Source: Spirochaetia bacterium (GTDB taxonomy: Bacteria; Spirochaetota; Spirochaetia; DSM-16054; Sediminispirochaetaceae). Taken from it: a stretch of 40,437 bases of DNA. Below the pieces are notes generated by a model that saw nothing but the letters and a program-made list of their open reading frames with translations, did not search any database and had not been told where the DNA came from. The translations under genes and the position numbers were made by a program. The DNA lies in assembly GCA_021736475.1 (NCBI GenBank), contig JAIPFV010000015.1, forward strand, positions 1 to 40,437. Direction: 5' to 3'. Below, piece by piece: positions 17,259-25,815 of the stretch. Each line of letters begins with the position of its first letter. The stretch's first letter is position 1.

Positions 17259-18380
17259 CTAATCCAGCGTATCGGATTCGGAGAGCGGCTGTACCTGCTC
17301 CACAACCCTGACCTTCGAGCCGTCTTCCAGCAGCGTCTGCCCGCGGTACACGACCTCCTCACCAGGCTCCAGACCGGAGCGAACCTCCAGCTTCTGATCA
17401 ATCTCGATCCCTGCACTCACCCTGCGCCGCTCGGCACGCCCGAGAATATCGCTGGTGTTTGCGCTGTCCTCGCCAGCGGCGCTGTCAGTTGCATCTGAGT
17501 CTGTTTTGTCGGCACCGGTGCCGGCTGCGGCTTCAGGGCCGGTGCCGGCTGCGTCCCGGTTCACCACAAACACAAAGTCATCCCCAAAACGGCGGACCAG
17601 ACTATCCGAGGGTATTTTCACCACCTTCGACTTCTCTTCAGTGATTATCTTCACCTCCCCGAACATCCCCGCTTTCAGTACATCGGCCCCATCAGAAATA
17701 GAAATCTTCAGCTCCAAGGTTCGTGAAACCGGGTCCACCACCGGACTTATCTCACGCACCCGGCCGGTGAACTTTCGCGAAGGGTAGGCCTCGAACTTGA
17801 TCTCCGCCGGAAGCCCCACTTGCATTTTAGAAATAAAGCGCTCCGCCACATGCACCCTAAGCTCCAGATCGTCCATCTTACTTACCTGGGCCACCGTCAT
17901 CTGCTGGGAGACCGTGCTGCCCACCTGCACCGGCAGCGAAGTGATCATACCACCGATAGGCGCCTTTACCGGACTGGCCGAAAACTGCATGCCCGGCTTT
18001 GAGGGATCAACCTCGGCAATTACCTGGTCTTTTCGCACCCGGTCACCAACCTCTACGTACAGGCCGGACAACTTTCCGGCCGTATCAGGATAAGTATCCA
18101 CCCGGGTCTTGGTGACCACATCGCCGTTTACATCGATATAATCTTTGATCTGCCCCTGCACCGCCTGAGTAGTGCTCACGGCAAACACCGCCTCTTGCTC
18201 AGCCTCGCCCTGCCCGGGCCCCTGGTCTGTTCCGGCGGCCTTTTCTGTTCCGGGGGCCGACCCGTCGGCTCCACCGCCAATCACACCTCCGAATCTCTGT
18301 AATCCGAAGTAAACACCTATCGCTAACAGCGCCACCACAAGCAGCAGCACTACTATTCTCTTCATTTTTTTTGTCCCCAT
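17259..18380 (-). CDS. RND efflux periplasmic adaptor (membrane fusion protein)
   Basis: A 373-residue HlyD/AcrA-family adaptor. An N-terminal anchor helix (IVVLLLVVALLAIGVYFGL) is followed by a lipoyl half-motif (VDTYPDTAGKLSGLYVEVGDRV), a short hairpin, the second lipoyl half (VKAPIGGMITSLPVQVGSTV), a beta-barrel and a membrane-proximal domain. The coiled-coil hairpin is very short, so a long helical hairpin of AcrA type is absent. An Ala/Asp/Gly-rich low-complexity insertion sits at about 285-320. ATG 18380 has GGAG seven bases upstream. It is the third gene of the tetR-tolC-mfp-rnd operon. Confidence 0.93.
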   Translation of the reverse strand: MGTKKMKRIVVLLLVVALLAIGVYFGLQRFGGVIGGGADGSAPGTEKAAGTDQGPGQGEAEQEAVFAVSTTQAVQGQIKDYIDVNGDVVTKTRVDTYPDTAGKLSGLYVEVGDRVRKDQVIAEVDPSKPGMQFSASPVKAPIGGMITSLPVQVGSTVSQQMTVAQVSKMDDLELRVHVAERFISKMQVGLPAEIKFEAYPSRKFTGRVREISPVVDPVSRTLELKISISDGADVLKAGMFGEVKIITEEKSKVVKIPSDSLVRRFGDDFVFVVNRDAAGTGPEAAAGTGADKTDSDATDSAAGEDSANTSDILGRAERRRVSAGIEIDQKLEVRSGLEPGEEVVYRGQTLLEDGSKVRVVEQVQPLSESDTLD

Positions 18381-18392
18381 CCTCTTGCTCCT

Positions 18393-19901
18393 CTACTCCT
18401 CAATAATCCGTTCTATATTTGTATTCAATTGATATTCCAGATCGATCAGTGCCGACAGGTAGGTGTATTTCTCTTTCAGCACCTCCAGCCGTGCCTGCTT
18501 CAGCTCAATCTCTGCATTCTGCACTTCCAGCAGCTCCTGGCTCCCGGCGTTGTAGGCCTCTTCGGCCATCTCGTAGGCCCGCCGGGCCCGCTCCACATTC
18601 AACTGAAGAGTCTCGATAGTATCCCGCGACTTCTCCAGCTGCCGGACCGTCGAATCGATCTCCAGCTCCGCCCCGTCGATCGACTGCATCAGACCAATCT
18701 TGGTTTTCTCCAGGTTATCCTCAAGCTCCCGCAGGCCTACCTGGGTCTGCGAAAAGGGCAGCAGCGACTCCAGAGACATGGCAATGGTCACCCGAAACAT
18801 ACCGCTGCGCTGATTCCAGTCATTTGAAATATCATCGAACCACGGGTCCTTCCAGGGATCTCCCGCAAAGGAGGGATCCATATTGTACCCCAGGATCAGT
18901 GAAGGGGTAAAAGCCTGCAGCTTGGTAGCCTCAATCTGATTACGCAAACTGGTAATACCGTTAACCACTGACTGAATATCCAGCCGGTCGGTCAAATGCT
19001 CACTGATCAGCTGCTCCGAATCCACCGATACCGGCTCGGCATCTATGGTACCTTCCAGGGCCAGTTCCCGGTCGAGGGAAATACCCAGGGTCATCTTAAA
19101 ACCCTGAATCGCCTGCCGATACCCTAAATCGATGGATTTGAGCTGCGGCTTGAGGTTTTCATAGGCCACCTCGGCGTTCAGCATCGTCAGCTCCGGCACC
19201 AGCCCGTTTTCATAGTTAATCCGGGCCTGTTCATAACGCCGCTCGGCCGCATCTATATTCTCCACCATCAACTGCCGGTTTTCCTGCATCAGCAGCAGAT
19301 TGTAAAAACTCTTTTTCACATCCCGCGCAACCCTCTGCCGCGCCTGTTCCAGCGAAATCCGCCCCGCCTGATAATCCAGCTGGGTCGCCCGAATCCCATT
19401 GAACATGGCCATATTTAAGGTCAGCGACAAATCCAACCCCGCCGAAACGGACCATTGGGGCGCCTCTGTCATAACTATACCAGTAGGCGCTAACGGGTCG
19501 AACTCCATTTGCTGCTGGGCCTCGTTCATCCGCCCCAGAGTGCCCGAGGCCTGCACGCTCGGCACAAAGCGGTTCCAGGCGTAGTCGGCCTTGCGCTCTT
19601 TTATACGAGTATCGATGGCCGAGCTCTTCAACTGCAGGTTGTTGTCCATTGCAATCTCAACCGCCCGGTCGACGGTAAGCTCTAGCACTCCGTCCTCGTT
19701 GACCGTCGATTCAATAGAAGTGCCGGCACCGGCAAACTCCTTTAACTCTTCTACCGTCCCCGCCCCGCCAACACTTTCTGTGTGCTGTTCAGTTTGCGGA
19801 CTTTCCGACTGACCCCCGGCCATAACTGCGGCCGGCAGCATGAATAGCAATCCAGTTAGCATCAATGTAAAGCTCGTTTTCATTATTCTATTTTTTTTCA
19901 T
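18393..19901 (-). CDS. TolC family outer membrane efflux protein
   Basis: A 502-residue protein with a signal peptide (about residues 1-28, cleaved near AVMAGG). It has two outer membrane efflux (OEP, PF02321) repeats; helical stretches such as RVARDVKKSFYNLLLMQENR and AYEMAEEAYNAGSQELLEVQ are characteristic. It should form the trimeric outer-membrane duct of the pump. Its start overlaps the tetR stop region by 14 bases and AGGAG lies six bases upstream, so translation is coupled to the regulator. Confidence 0.93.
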   Translation of the reverse strand: MKKNRIMKTSFTLMLTGLLFMLPAAVMAGGQSESPQTEQHTESVGGAGTVEELKEFAGAGTSIESTVNEDGVLELTVDRAVEIAMDNNLQLKSSAIDTRIKERKADYAWNRFVPSVQASGTLGRMNEAQQQMEFDPLAPTGIVMTEAPQWSVSAGLDLSLTLNMAMFNGIRATQLDYQAGRISLEQARQRVARDVKKSFYNLLLMQENRQLMVENIDAAERRYEQARINYENGLVPELTMLNAEVAYENLKPQLKSIDLGYRQAIQGFKMTLGISLDRELALEGTIDAEPVSVDSEQLISEHLTDRLDIQSVVNGITSLRNQIEATKLQAFTPSLILGYNMDPSFAGDPWKDPWFDDISNDWNQRSGMFRVTIAMSLESLLPFSQTQVGLRELEDNLEKTKIGLMQSIDGAELEIDSTVRQLEKSRDTIETLQLNVERARRAYEMAEEAYNAGSQELLEVQNAEIELKQARLEVLKEKYTYLSALIDLEYQLNTNIERIIEE

Positions 19902-21126
19902 CCCCTGCTCCTTCTACTCCAAAGAGGAAAAGTTTGTACGTTGTTCTAATAAAGGGCCAGATCTTCTCAGACAACCCTTCCATCCAATACATATTATTTA
20001 TCTCCTGAATCAATCCGTAGTTAATCCAGCGAGCTATATTCGGTGCGTCTAGTAAATCCGACCGCAGTTCCCCGCTCTCCAGCCCATCAGATAGGAACTT
20101 AATATATCGATCCATTCCACCTTTCATGTGCTTGGGAATTTTTATGTGAAACTGCTGGAACCTGAACCAGTTCATCACCGCTAAGAATTCAGGCCGCCGG
20201 GCAAGGTACCACGCAAAAATGGCGAAAAAGGCATATGAGCGCTCTTCAAAACCCTCCATCTCTCGGCTGCGCTCCAAGAACAGGGTTCCAAGCTGATGAC
20301 GTTCATTGTCTATCATCTTCCACAACATCTCGTTGCGATCATGAAAATGAAAATACAAGCTGCTCTTACTCATGCCTGCGGCGCGGGCGATTTGTTCCAG
20401 AGAGGCATCCCACAGCCCCTCTTCCGCCACTACTTTCGAGATTGCCGCAAACAGGGGGTCCTGGGGCAGTAGATCTTCTATTTCCAGTCTGCATGCCCTT
20501 TCTACTGCCTCAAAATCCGGGAGTTGAAGCTCTGTGTGCCCCCGCATACCTTCGAGTACCAGCTTCTCATTTAACGCAAGCAGCTCGTCGGCGCTCAACT
20601 GACGCATCTCCTGCACTTCTTTGGTGTTCCCACGGTTAAGTAAGAAGGTCCCGACCGAAAAGATGAAACGCTGAACCACCGGAGCCTCTTGCTCGCTCCA
20701 CCCAAGCTGCGCCTGCAGTTGATCGGTGGGGAACATACCGTTTTGCAGCTGGAGTACTTCCTCAAGCTGTTGAAAGCCCTCGGCGGTATTCGGCAGCAGA
20801 AAGAGGGAGGCAAATCGGTAATACCAGTAATTCTCCGCGTAGAACCGCAGAAACTTCTGCTGAAATAGGTCCAGCCGTTCCTCAAAGTTTTTTCCCTCCG
20901 CCGCTTGGCTAGTCTCCAGGCAGATGTGAGTGTGTACCCTTAGAAAGTCCTGCCGCATTGCTTCAAGGAGGGAGTCTTTGTTCTTGAAGTAGCGATAGAG
21001 GGCTGTTTTTGAGCTGCCTAAAGCCTCGGCCAGTGTGGTTAAACTGGTTTTAAAAAAGAACTCTTCCCCCCACACTTTGAAGGCTGTTTCTATTATCTGT
21101 TGTCGTTTCTGTGCGTGTTTTTCCAT
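19888..21126 (-). CDS. Tandem TetR-type transcriptional regulator of the efflux operon
   Basis: A roughly 412-residue chain holding two TetR units. The first helix-turn-helix is near residues 8-54 (TSLTTLAEALGSSKTALYRYFKNKDSLLEA). A second N-terminal TetR domain lies near 226-271 (ASLEQIARAAGMSKSSLYFHFHDRNEMLWKM). Each is followed by a helical ligand or dimerisation region. Typical TetR proteins have one unit of about 200 residues. It heads the efflux operon and lies beneath its own promoter and a perfect palindrome, so autorepression is likely. ATG 21126 (AAAGGG just upstream) is preferred; a TTG at 21153 would add nine residues but lacks a ribosome site. Confidence 0.9.
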   Translation of the reverse strand: MEKHAQKRQQIIETAFKVWGEEFFFKTSLTTLAEALGSSKTALYRYFKNKDSLLEAMRQDFLRVHTHICLETSQAAEGKNFEERLDLFQQKFLRFYAENYWYYRFASLFLLPNTAEGFQQLEEVLQLQNGMFPTDQLQAQLGWSEQEAPVVQRFIFSVGTFLLNRGNTKEVQEMRQLSADELLALNEKLVLEGMRGHTELQLPDFEAVERACRLEIEDLLPQDPLFAAISKVVAEEGLWDASLEQIARAAGMSKSSLYFHFHDRNEMLWKMIDNERHQLGTLFLERSREMEGFEERSYAFFAIFAWYLARRPEFLAVMNWFRFQQFHIKIPKHMKGGMDRYIKFLSDGLESGELRSDLLDAPNIARWINYGLIQEINNMYWMEGLSEKIWPFIRTTYKLFLFGVEGAGDEKK

Positions 21127-21160
21127 ATCCCTTTGTGTTGGCTTAGAAGCCAAAGAAAAA

Positions 21161-21180
21161 GTTACCGAACGGTCGGTAAC
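21161..21180. promoter_or_regulatory. TetR operator palindrome
   Basis: GTTACCGAACGGTCGGTAAC: perfect 8-bp arms around a 4-bp centre, of the ACCGA/TCGGT type bound by many TetR/AcrR proteins. It covers the predicted transcription start (about 21177) of the regulator gene. Repression by blocking initiation follows as an inference. Confidence 0.8.
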
Positions 21181-21183
21181 AGA

Positions 21184-21212
21184 AAATTACTCATTTTATC
21201 CCCACCTGTCAA
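21184..21212 (-). promoter_or_regulatory. Promoter of the tetR-efflux operon
   Basis: On the minus strand: TTGACA (21212-21207), a 17-base spacer and TAATTT (21189-21184). The -35 box lies in the outer part of the repeat end that begins at 21215, so the small element seems to supply half of the promoter. Confidence 0.75.
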
Positions 21213-21214
21213 CA

Positions 21215-21365
21215 CAGTTGTACGAAGATTGGTGCTAAAAGAGTCTTATTTCGTTTATTTTTAAGTAATAACTCTACGAAAGAAAAAAGATGTGATTATT
21301 GCTTTTCTTATCATTTGGTTGATAAGAAATTACCTATATTTTCACCACCAAGGTTCGTACAACTG
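21215..21365. repeat. MITE-like element, copy 1
   Basis: A 151-bp AT-rich block bounded by inverted repeats: 21215-21234 (CAGTTGTACGAAGATTGGTG) and 21346-21365 (the complement of CAGTTGTACGAACCTTGGTG), with 18 of 20 positions matching. An internal perfect hairpin (TTTCTTATCA, loop TTTGGT, TGATAAGAAA) lies at 21304-21329. Homology extends outwards about 12 bases on both sides (CCTGYC/GRCAGG). It encodes no protein. It is inverted relative to copies 3 and 4, judged from a shared internal TTATTAC motif. No clear target-site duplication is visible. Confidence 0.75.
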
Positions 21366-21381
21366 TATAGGCAGGGAAAAT

Positions 21382-21393
21382 TATGATATCATA
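21382..21393. promoter_or_regulatory. Palindrome upstream of pepD
   Basis: TATGATATCATA is a perfect 12-bp palindrome about 40 bases before the pepD start and beside a TATAAA (about 21398). It could be an operator or merely AT-rich promoter DNA. Confidence 0.3.
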
Positions 21394-21431
21394 GTCTTAT
21401 AAAACTCTACCAATCTTACAAGGAGCTTTCT

Positions 21432-22895
21432 ATGTCTACTACAACCCTAAGCGGAACCGCACCGGAAAATGTCTGGCGGTTTTTCGAAGAAATATCTCAA
21501 ATCCCCCGATGTTCCCAAAACGAAGACCAGATTCGAGCCTACCTCAGCAATTTCGCTGAAACCCGCGGGCTTCAGCACATACAAGATGCAGTCGGAAACA
21601 TCATCATCAAAAAGCCGGCCACCCCCGGACACCAACACGCCCGTGGAGTCATTCTGCAGGGACACATGGACATGGTCTGCGAAAAAAACTCGAACAGCGA
21701 ACACGACTTCTCCAAAGATCCGATCAAACTGGTCAAAGACGGCTCCTGGCTCAAAGCCGACGGTACCACCCTGGGAGCCGATAACGGCATAGCCCTGGCT
21801 ATAGCCCTGGCAGTTCTCGATTCAGACCAAATCGAACACGGCCCCCTGGAAGCTCTCTTCACAACCGATGAGGAGAGCGGCCTCACCGGAGCAATGGAAT
21901 TAGACCCCTCTGTATTAGACGGCCGTATACTCGTGAACATGGACTCGGAGGAGGAAGACGTTTTTTGCATCGGATGTGCCGGCGGAGTTACTACCTCAGG
22001 CTGGTGCCCGGTTGAATGGAGCCCCACACCTCCCGGCTATGTACACTATAAGCTTTCGGTTACTGGACTCAAAGGTGGGCATTCAGGGGGCGATATCCAT
22101 GAGAACCGCGGCAATGCAATCAAATTCGCCACACGAATACTATGGAACCTGCTGGAAAAGGTGGATGTACGGATTGCCGGGCTTGATGGAGGCGGAAAAC
22201 ACAATGCTATTCCCCGGGAATGCTTTGTCACATTCGTGGCCCCTGCAAACCAGCAGGATAAAACCCTTCAGATTATCGATGATATCCGAAACAATATCGC
22301 TGCTGAATACCAGGATATTGAATCTGAGCTTAAAATCAGCTTAGAGCATGAACAGACATCACCAGAAAAAGTACTCTCCCCAAAAGCTACATTCAAAGCC
22401 GTGAATTGCGTGTTCATGATACCCCACGGGGTTGATGAGATGAGCCGGACAATCCCCGGATTGGTGGAAACCTCCACCAATCTTGCTTCGGTTAGCCTCC
22501 AGGATTACGAACTACACATAGTCACAAGTCAGCGTTCCTCCTCGGCAAGCAAACGGGACAACATGGCAAATCGAATAACGGCAATTCTCCGTTGTCCCGG
22601 TGCGCGTGTCTCCTACACAGCTATCTATCCAGCGTGGACACCAGATCCTGACAATCCCCTTATCGAAGTATTCAAATCGATCTATAGTAAGTTAAACAAC
22701 TCTGATCCTGAGTTTACAGCTATTCACGCCGGACTTGAGTGCGGAGTAATCGGTGATAAGTTTCCAGATATGACCATGATTAGTTTCGGGCCGGATTTAC
22801 AGGAAGTTCACACCCCGAATGAGCAGCTCAGTATTCCGTCGGTAGAACGAATTTGGAAGATGCTGATAGAAGCGCTGAAAAAACTTGCAGAGTAG
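21432..22895 (+). CDS. pepD: Aminoacyl-histidine dipeptidase (M20C family, PepD type)
   Basis: A 487-residue cytosolic di-zinc peptidase that cleaves Xaa-His and other dipeptides. Metal and catalytic residues are in place: His78-x-Asp80 (GHMDMVCEK), Asp117 (GADNGIA), the Glu pair in TTDEESGLTGA (about 146-148), Asp171 (VNMDSEEED), and late HAGLECG and HTPNEQ motifs. The lid domain contains GLKGGHSGGDIHENRGNA. AAGGAG lies seven bases before ATG. The gene is divergent from the efflux operon with repeat copy 1 between them. Its length matches the family. Confidence 0.95.
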   Translation: MSTTTLSGTAPENVWRFFEEISQIPRCSQNEDQIRAYLSNFAETRGLQHIQDAVGNIIIKKPATPGHQHARGVILQGHMDMVCEKNSNSEHDFSKDPIKLVKDGSWLKADGTTLGADNGIALAIALAVLDSDQIEHGPLEALFTTDEESGLTGAMELDPSVLDGRILVNMDSEEEDVFCIGCAGGVTTSGWCPVEWSPTPPGYVHYKLSVTGLKGGHSGGDIHENRGNAIKFATRILWNLLEKVDVRIAGLDGGGKHNAIPRECFVTFVAPANQQDKTLQIIDDIRNNIAAEYQDIESELKISLEHEQTSPEKVLSPKATFKAVNCVFMIPHGVDEMSRTIPGLVETSTNLASVSLQDYELHIVTSQRSSSASKRDNMANRITAILRCPGARVSYTAIYPAWTPDPDNPLIEVFKSIYSKLNNSDPEFTAIHAGLECGVIGDKFPDMTMISFGPDLQEVHTPNEQLSIPSVERIWKMLIEALKKLAE

Positions 22896-22916
22896 TTTTC
22901 TGCTGCAAAGTACTTT

Positions 22917-22934
22917 AAATTGCTGCCGCAATTT
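22917..22934 (+). terminator. Stem-loop after pepD
   Basis: AAATTGC (22917-22923), loop TGCC, GCAATTT (22928-22934) form a perfect 7-bp hairpin 22 bases after the pepD stop. No T tract follows, so termination is uncertain. It overlaps the possible chemoreceptor promoter. Confidence 0.35.
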
Positions 22935-22961
22935 GCACTTGAAAAATTATCTTTCTATACT
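22933..22961 (+). promoter_or_regulatory. Candidate promoter of the chemoreceptor gene
   Basis: TTGCAC (22933-22938), a 17-base spacer and TATACT (22956-22961). The -10 is good and the -35 weak. No sigma-28 (flagellar) type promoter was recognised. Confidence 0.4.
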
Positions 22962-23069
22962 TTTCTTCAAGAGCGCCAGGGAAGTCTACCTTTTTTGGCG
23001 CCCAATCCTGTACCCTCTGCTATTGGCAGGTTAATGCGAGCGGGTAAATAATTATGAGGAGCTACTAAA

Positions 23070-25103
23070 ATGCGGATAAAAGACATCAGCCTGAAACTGA
23101 AGATTCTCTTTATTACTCTGATGGGAATTATCATATTGGCATTTATCTTCTCGTTTCTCTTCACCCGTTCTATCGGCACCCAGGCGGAGAACAGCATCTT
23201 AGAAAAAAGTCGTGCCGTGGTCTTTACCGCAGAGGCTGCACGAGAAAATATGGCCCAAAAAATAGCTGATGGGGTGATTAAGGATTTCGAGACCCTCGCC
23301 TCCACCGGAGATAGAGATAAAATCATCCAAGCCGTCCCAATAATTACCGCCATTCGAGTAGCAGAGAAAAATGCAGACAAGGCTAACTATCAATTCCGCG
23401 TGCCGAAAGTCGCCCCTCGTAATCCGGACAATGAGCCTACCGAATTAGAGCTGCAGGTACTTAATGAGCTAAAGTCGGAAGGACTTGAAGAGAAAGTAAT
23501 ATATGAAGAGAATCAGATTCGCTACTTCCGTCCAATCAAGCTTACCCAGGAATGTATGACCTGTCATGGTGACCCGGCAGGAGAGCTCGACCCGGTCGGC
23601 GGGGTGAAAGAGGGCTGGAAGGTTGGAGAGATCCATGGGGCCTTTGAAATAATAAGTTCGCTCTCGGCGGCAAAAGACACCCAGAGAGCCGCGGCCTTCA
23701 ATATCGGTGGCGTTTCGCTGGCCATGCTCTTAGCGCTGGGAACCGCCGTGTGGCTCAGTATCAAAGCCGTCACCAGGCCGCTATCTGAGTACATTCATAA
23801 CTTCGAGCGGGTCAGTGAAGGAGATCTTACCGTTGAATCTAAGGTTGACTCAAAGGATGAGGTAGGCCGGCTCTCGGGCTACTTTAATTCATTTATCGCC
23901 AGCCTCAACACTATGATGGGCAGTATTCAGGATGTTACCGAAGACACCCGCTATATCAGCCAAAATCTGGCCTCCTCTTCTACCCAAGCGGCGGCTGCAA
24001 TCGAGGAGATGCGTGCAAACAGTCAGCAAATGCGCAAAAAAATGAAAACCCTTGATGGGGAAGTGCACAGTTCGAAATCCGCCGCGGATAATGTCAAAGA
24101 TTTTCTAACCAACCTCAGCGAACAGATAAGCTCACAAGCCTCCGCCATCACCGAATCATCGGCCAGTATCGAAGAGATGTCGGCCTCGATTCAAAGCATA
24201 GCCCGGGTGTCCGAAGAGAAAAAGCAAATTGCCGAGAACCTCGAACAAACCTCGGAGCAGGGGGAGGAGGAGATGCTTCAGACCCGCCAGCAGATGAAAA
24301 AGGTAGCCCAATCTGCCGATGTTATGCTGGAAATGATTGAGGTTATCGAGAGCATCGCCAGCCAAACGAATCTTCTGGCGATGAACGCCGCGATCGAAGC
24401 CGCCCACGCCGGAGAAGCCGGTAAGGGCTTTGCGGTTGTAGCCGATGAAATCCGAAACCTGGCCGAATCAAGCTCAAATTCAGCCAAAGAGATTGGAAGG
24501 TCCCTCAAAGAGGTCGTTGATAGTATCAGCATCTCGGAAAGTTCCACCGAAAAAACAGGCAAGATGTTTGAGAGCATGCTTAGTATGGTTCGCGAAGTCT
24601 CCAAGAGTATGGCCGAAATGCAGGACTCCACCCGTGAGCTCTCGGACGGCAGCAATCAAATTGTTGAGGCCCTCAATTCGCTGGTTGAAATCACCCAGGA
24701 GGTACAGGAATCTTCCGGAGAAATGGAACAGAGAGTCGAAGGGATAACAGGCTCCATGGAGAGGCTCAGCGACATATCCGCCGATTCGACCTACGGCATG
24801 GAGGAGATGGCCCAGGGGATCCAGGAGGTAGCCACCGCCGCCCAGAGCGTCTCTGAGGCCGGCGAGCAAAACTCCGAAAGCGTACAGCACCTCGAACAGC
24901 TGGTCTCCCGGTTCAAGCTGAAGTCAAGCAAGCTCAGGGCCGAGGCCGAAGCCCTACAACAGGCCCCAGGCCGAGGCCAGCCCCAGCACGATGCAACTAA
25001 AGCTGCCCATCCGACCAGCGCTTCCGGCGCTGCTGACTTTGAAACCGGCGTAGAAGAGGTGAAAGAGCCTGAGGTACCTAACGATCCTGACAGAACGTCT
25101 TAA
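23070..25103 (+). CDS. Methyl-accepting chemotaxis protein with haem-c type sensor domain
   Basis: A 677-residue receptor. TM1 is at about 12-31; a periplasmic Tll0287-like (DUF3365, PF11845) sensor covers about 40-200; TM2 is about 209-230; HAMP about 231-285; the cytoplasmic signalling domain runs to about 640 with the conserved tip [19 protein letters not shown]. The sensor holds CMTCH (162-166), a CxxCH c-type haem attachment site, in [17 protein letters not shown] redox or gas stimulus is therefore likely (inference). The tail is low-complexity with no CheR-binding pentapeptide. GAGGAG lies nine bases before ATG. Confidence 0.93.
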   Translation: MRIKDISLKLKILFITLMGIIILAFIFSFLFTRSIGTQAENSILEKSRAVVFTAEAARENMAQKIADGVIKDFETLASTGDRDKIIQAVPIITAIRVAEKNADKANYQFRVPKVAPRNPDNEPTELELQVLNELKSEGLEEKVIYEENQIRYFRPIKLTQECMTCHGDPAGELDPVGGVKEGWKVGEIHGAFEIISSLSAAKDTQRAAAFNIGGVSLAMLLALGTAVWLSIKAVTRPLSEYIHNFERVSEGDLTVESKVDSKDEVGRLSGYFNSFIASLNTMMGSIQDVTEDTRYISQNLASSSTQAAAAIEEMRANSQQMRKKMKTLDGEVHSSKSAADNVKDFLTNLSEQISSQASAITESSASIEEMSASIQSIARVSEEKKQIAENLEQTSEQGEEEMLQTRQQMKKVAQSADVMLEMIEVIESIASQTNLLAMNAAIEAAHAGEAGKGFAVVADEIRNLAESSSNSAKEIGRSLKEVVDSISISESSTEKTGKMFESMLSMVREVSKSMAEMQDSTRELSDGSNQIVEALNSLVEITQEVQESSGEMEQRVEGITGSMERLSDISADSTYGMEEMAQGIQEVATAAQSVSEAGEQNSESVQHLEQLVSRFKLKSSKLRAEAEALQQAPGRGQPQHDATKAAHPTSASGAADFETGVEEVKEPEVPNDPDRTS

Positions 25104-25159
25104 TCCGATGATTCAGGATCCCCGGAAAAGTCAGAAGTATTACACGTACTAGAAGTACC

Positions 25160-25192
25160 GGACAAAACTTGTTGCCCGGCGGCGTTTTGTCC
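25160..25192. repeat. Stem-loop between convergent genes
   Basis: GGACAAAAC (25160-25168) pairs perfectly with GTTTTGTCC (25184-25192) around a GC-rich 15-base loop. It lies between the chemoreceptor and ferredoxin genes, where a two-way terminator is expected, but neither strand shows a T tract. An 11-base direct repeat, CCTGCGTGCCT, follows at 25216-25226 and 25240-25250. Confidence 0.4.
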
Positions 25193-25288
25193 GCACCCGA
25201 TAAACACCTCATATGCCTGCGTGCCTTTATGCCTTCCTACCTGCGTGCCTATCTTCTTTGTGGTAGGGCCAGTACAGCCGCCCCTCGC

Positions 25289-25600
25289 TTACCTTGGCGA
25301 TGGCTTGCCGGGGGCGAGGATTTTGATGGTGACATCTCCGCGGGCATACGTTTGACAGGCTAAGCGGGTGTGGGCCGGAGGTGTCCGACTATCAGTACCA
25401 CTACTAAGTCGGACTCGCTCAGCTTCCTGCATCGGACTGAGATACTCATCGCCCTTCAGGATCTTGATACGGCATGTTCCGCAGACGGCTTTACCCCCAC
25501 ACAGGTGGGAAATAGCAACTCCGTTTTGCAGGAGGGTGTTGAGGATTGAAATTGCTGGGGAGAGGGGAATTTTAACTGTCTGCCCCTCAATTTCTAACAC
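25289..25600 (-). CDS. 2Fe-2S ferredoxin (plant/adrenodoxin type)
   Basis: A 103-residue single-domain protein. Cysteines 34, 40, 43 and 82 (LCGGKAVCGTC, then RLACQTY) fit the fer2 C-x5-C-x2-C...C pattern. It should carry one electron for an unidentified partner. Start is GTG (25600-25598); AAGG lies about 11 bases upstream, inside the inverted end of repeat copy 2, so the element abuts the start codon and may supply its ribosome site. It is convergent with the chemoreceptor gene, and a link with that haem sensor is speculative. Confidence 0.85.
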   Translation of the reverse strand: MLEIEGQTVKIPLSPAISILNTLLQNGVAISHLCGGKAVCGTCRIKILKGDEYLSPMQEAERVRLSSGTDSRTPPAHTRLACQTYARGDVTIKILAPGKPSPR

Positions 25601-25738
25601 TGCTTTACGTACCTTGGTGTTTTTAATAAGCTATTCCCCTATGGTTACAACAATTATCATTGATACAGAATTATAAATACACAATCACACTCTGCACAAG
25701 CTCTTATACTGCTGTTAGCACCAATCTTCGTACAACTA
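25600..25738. repeat. MITE-like element, copy 2
   Basis: A 139-bp block. The left end CTGCTTTACGTACCTTGGTG (25600-25619) matches the copy 1 right end at 17 of 20 positions. The right end (25719-25738) is the complement of TAGTTGTACGAAGATTGGTG, nearly identical to the left end of copy 1. It fills the space between the ferredoxin and the EIIA-like gene. It is non-coding and AT-rich. Confidence 0.65.
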
Positions 25739-25815
25739 GAGAAAAAATATTCAAAAAAATCTATACATTTTTAAATTTTGCCGATATTATAAGAGGGAAT
25801 TGGAGCCCCTATATT

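Noticed and set aside
21205-21376. Target-site duplications around repeat copy 1
   Set aside because: The flanking bases do not form a convincing direct repeat; the same holds for the other copies, so the insertion mechanism stays open.
25660-25815. Extended start for the EIIA-like protein
   Set aside because: The extension reads through the right half of repeat copy 2 and is not EIIA-like; ATG 25816 has a ribosome site.
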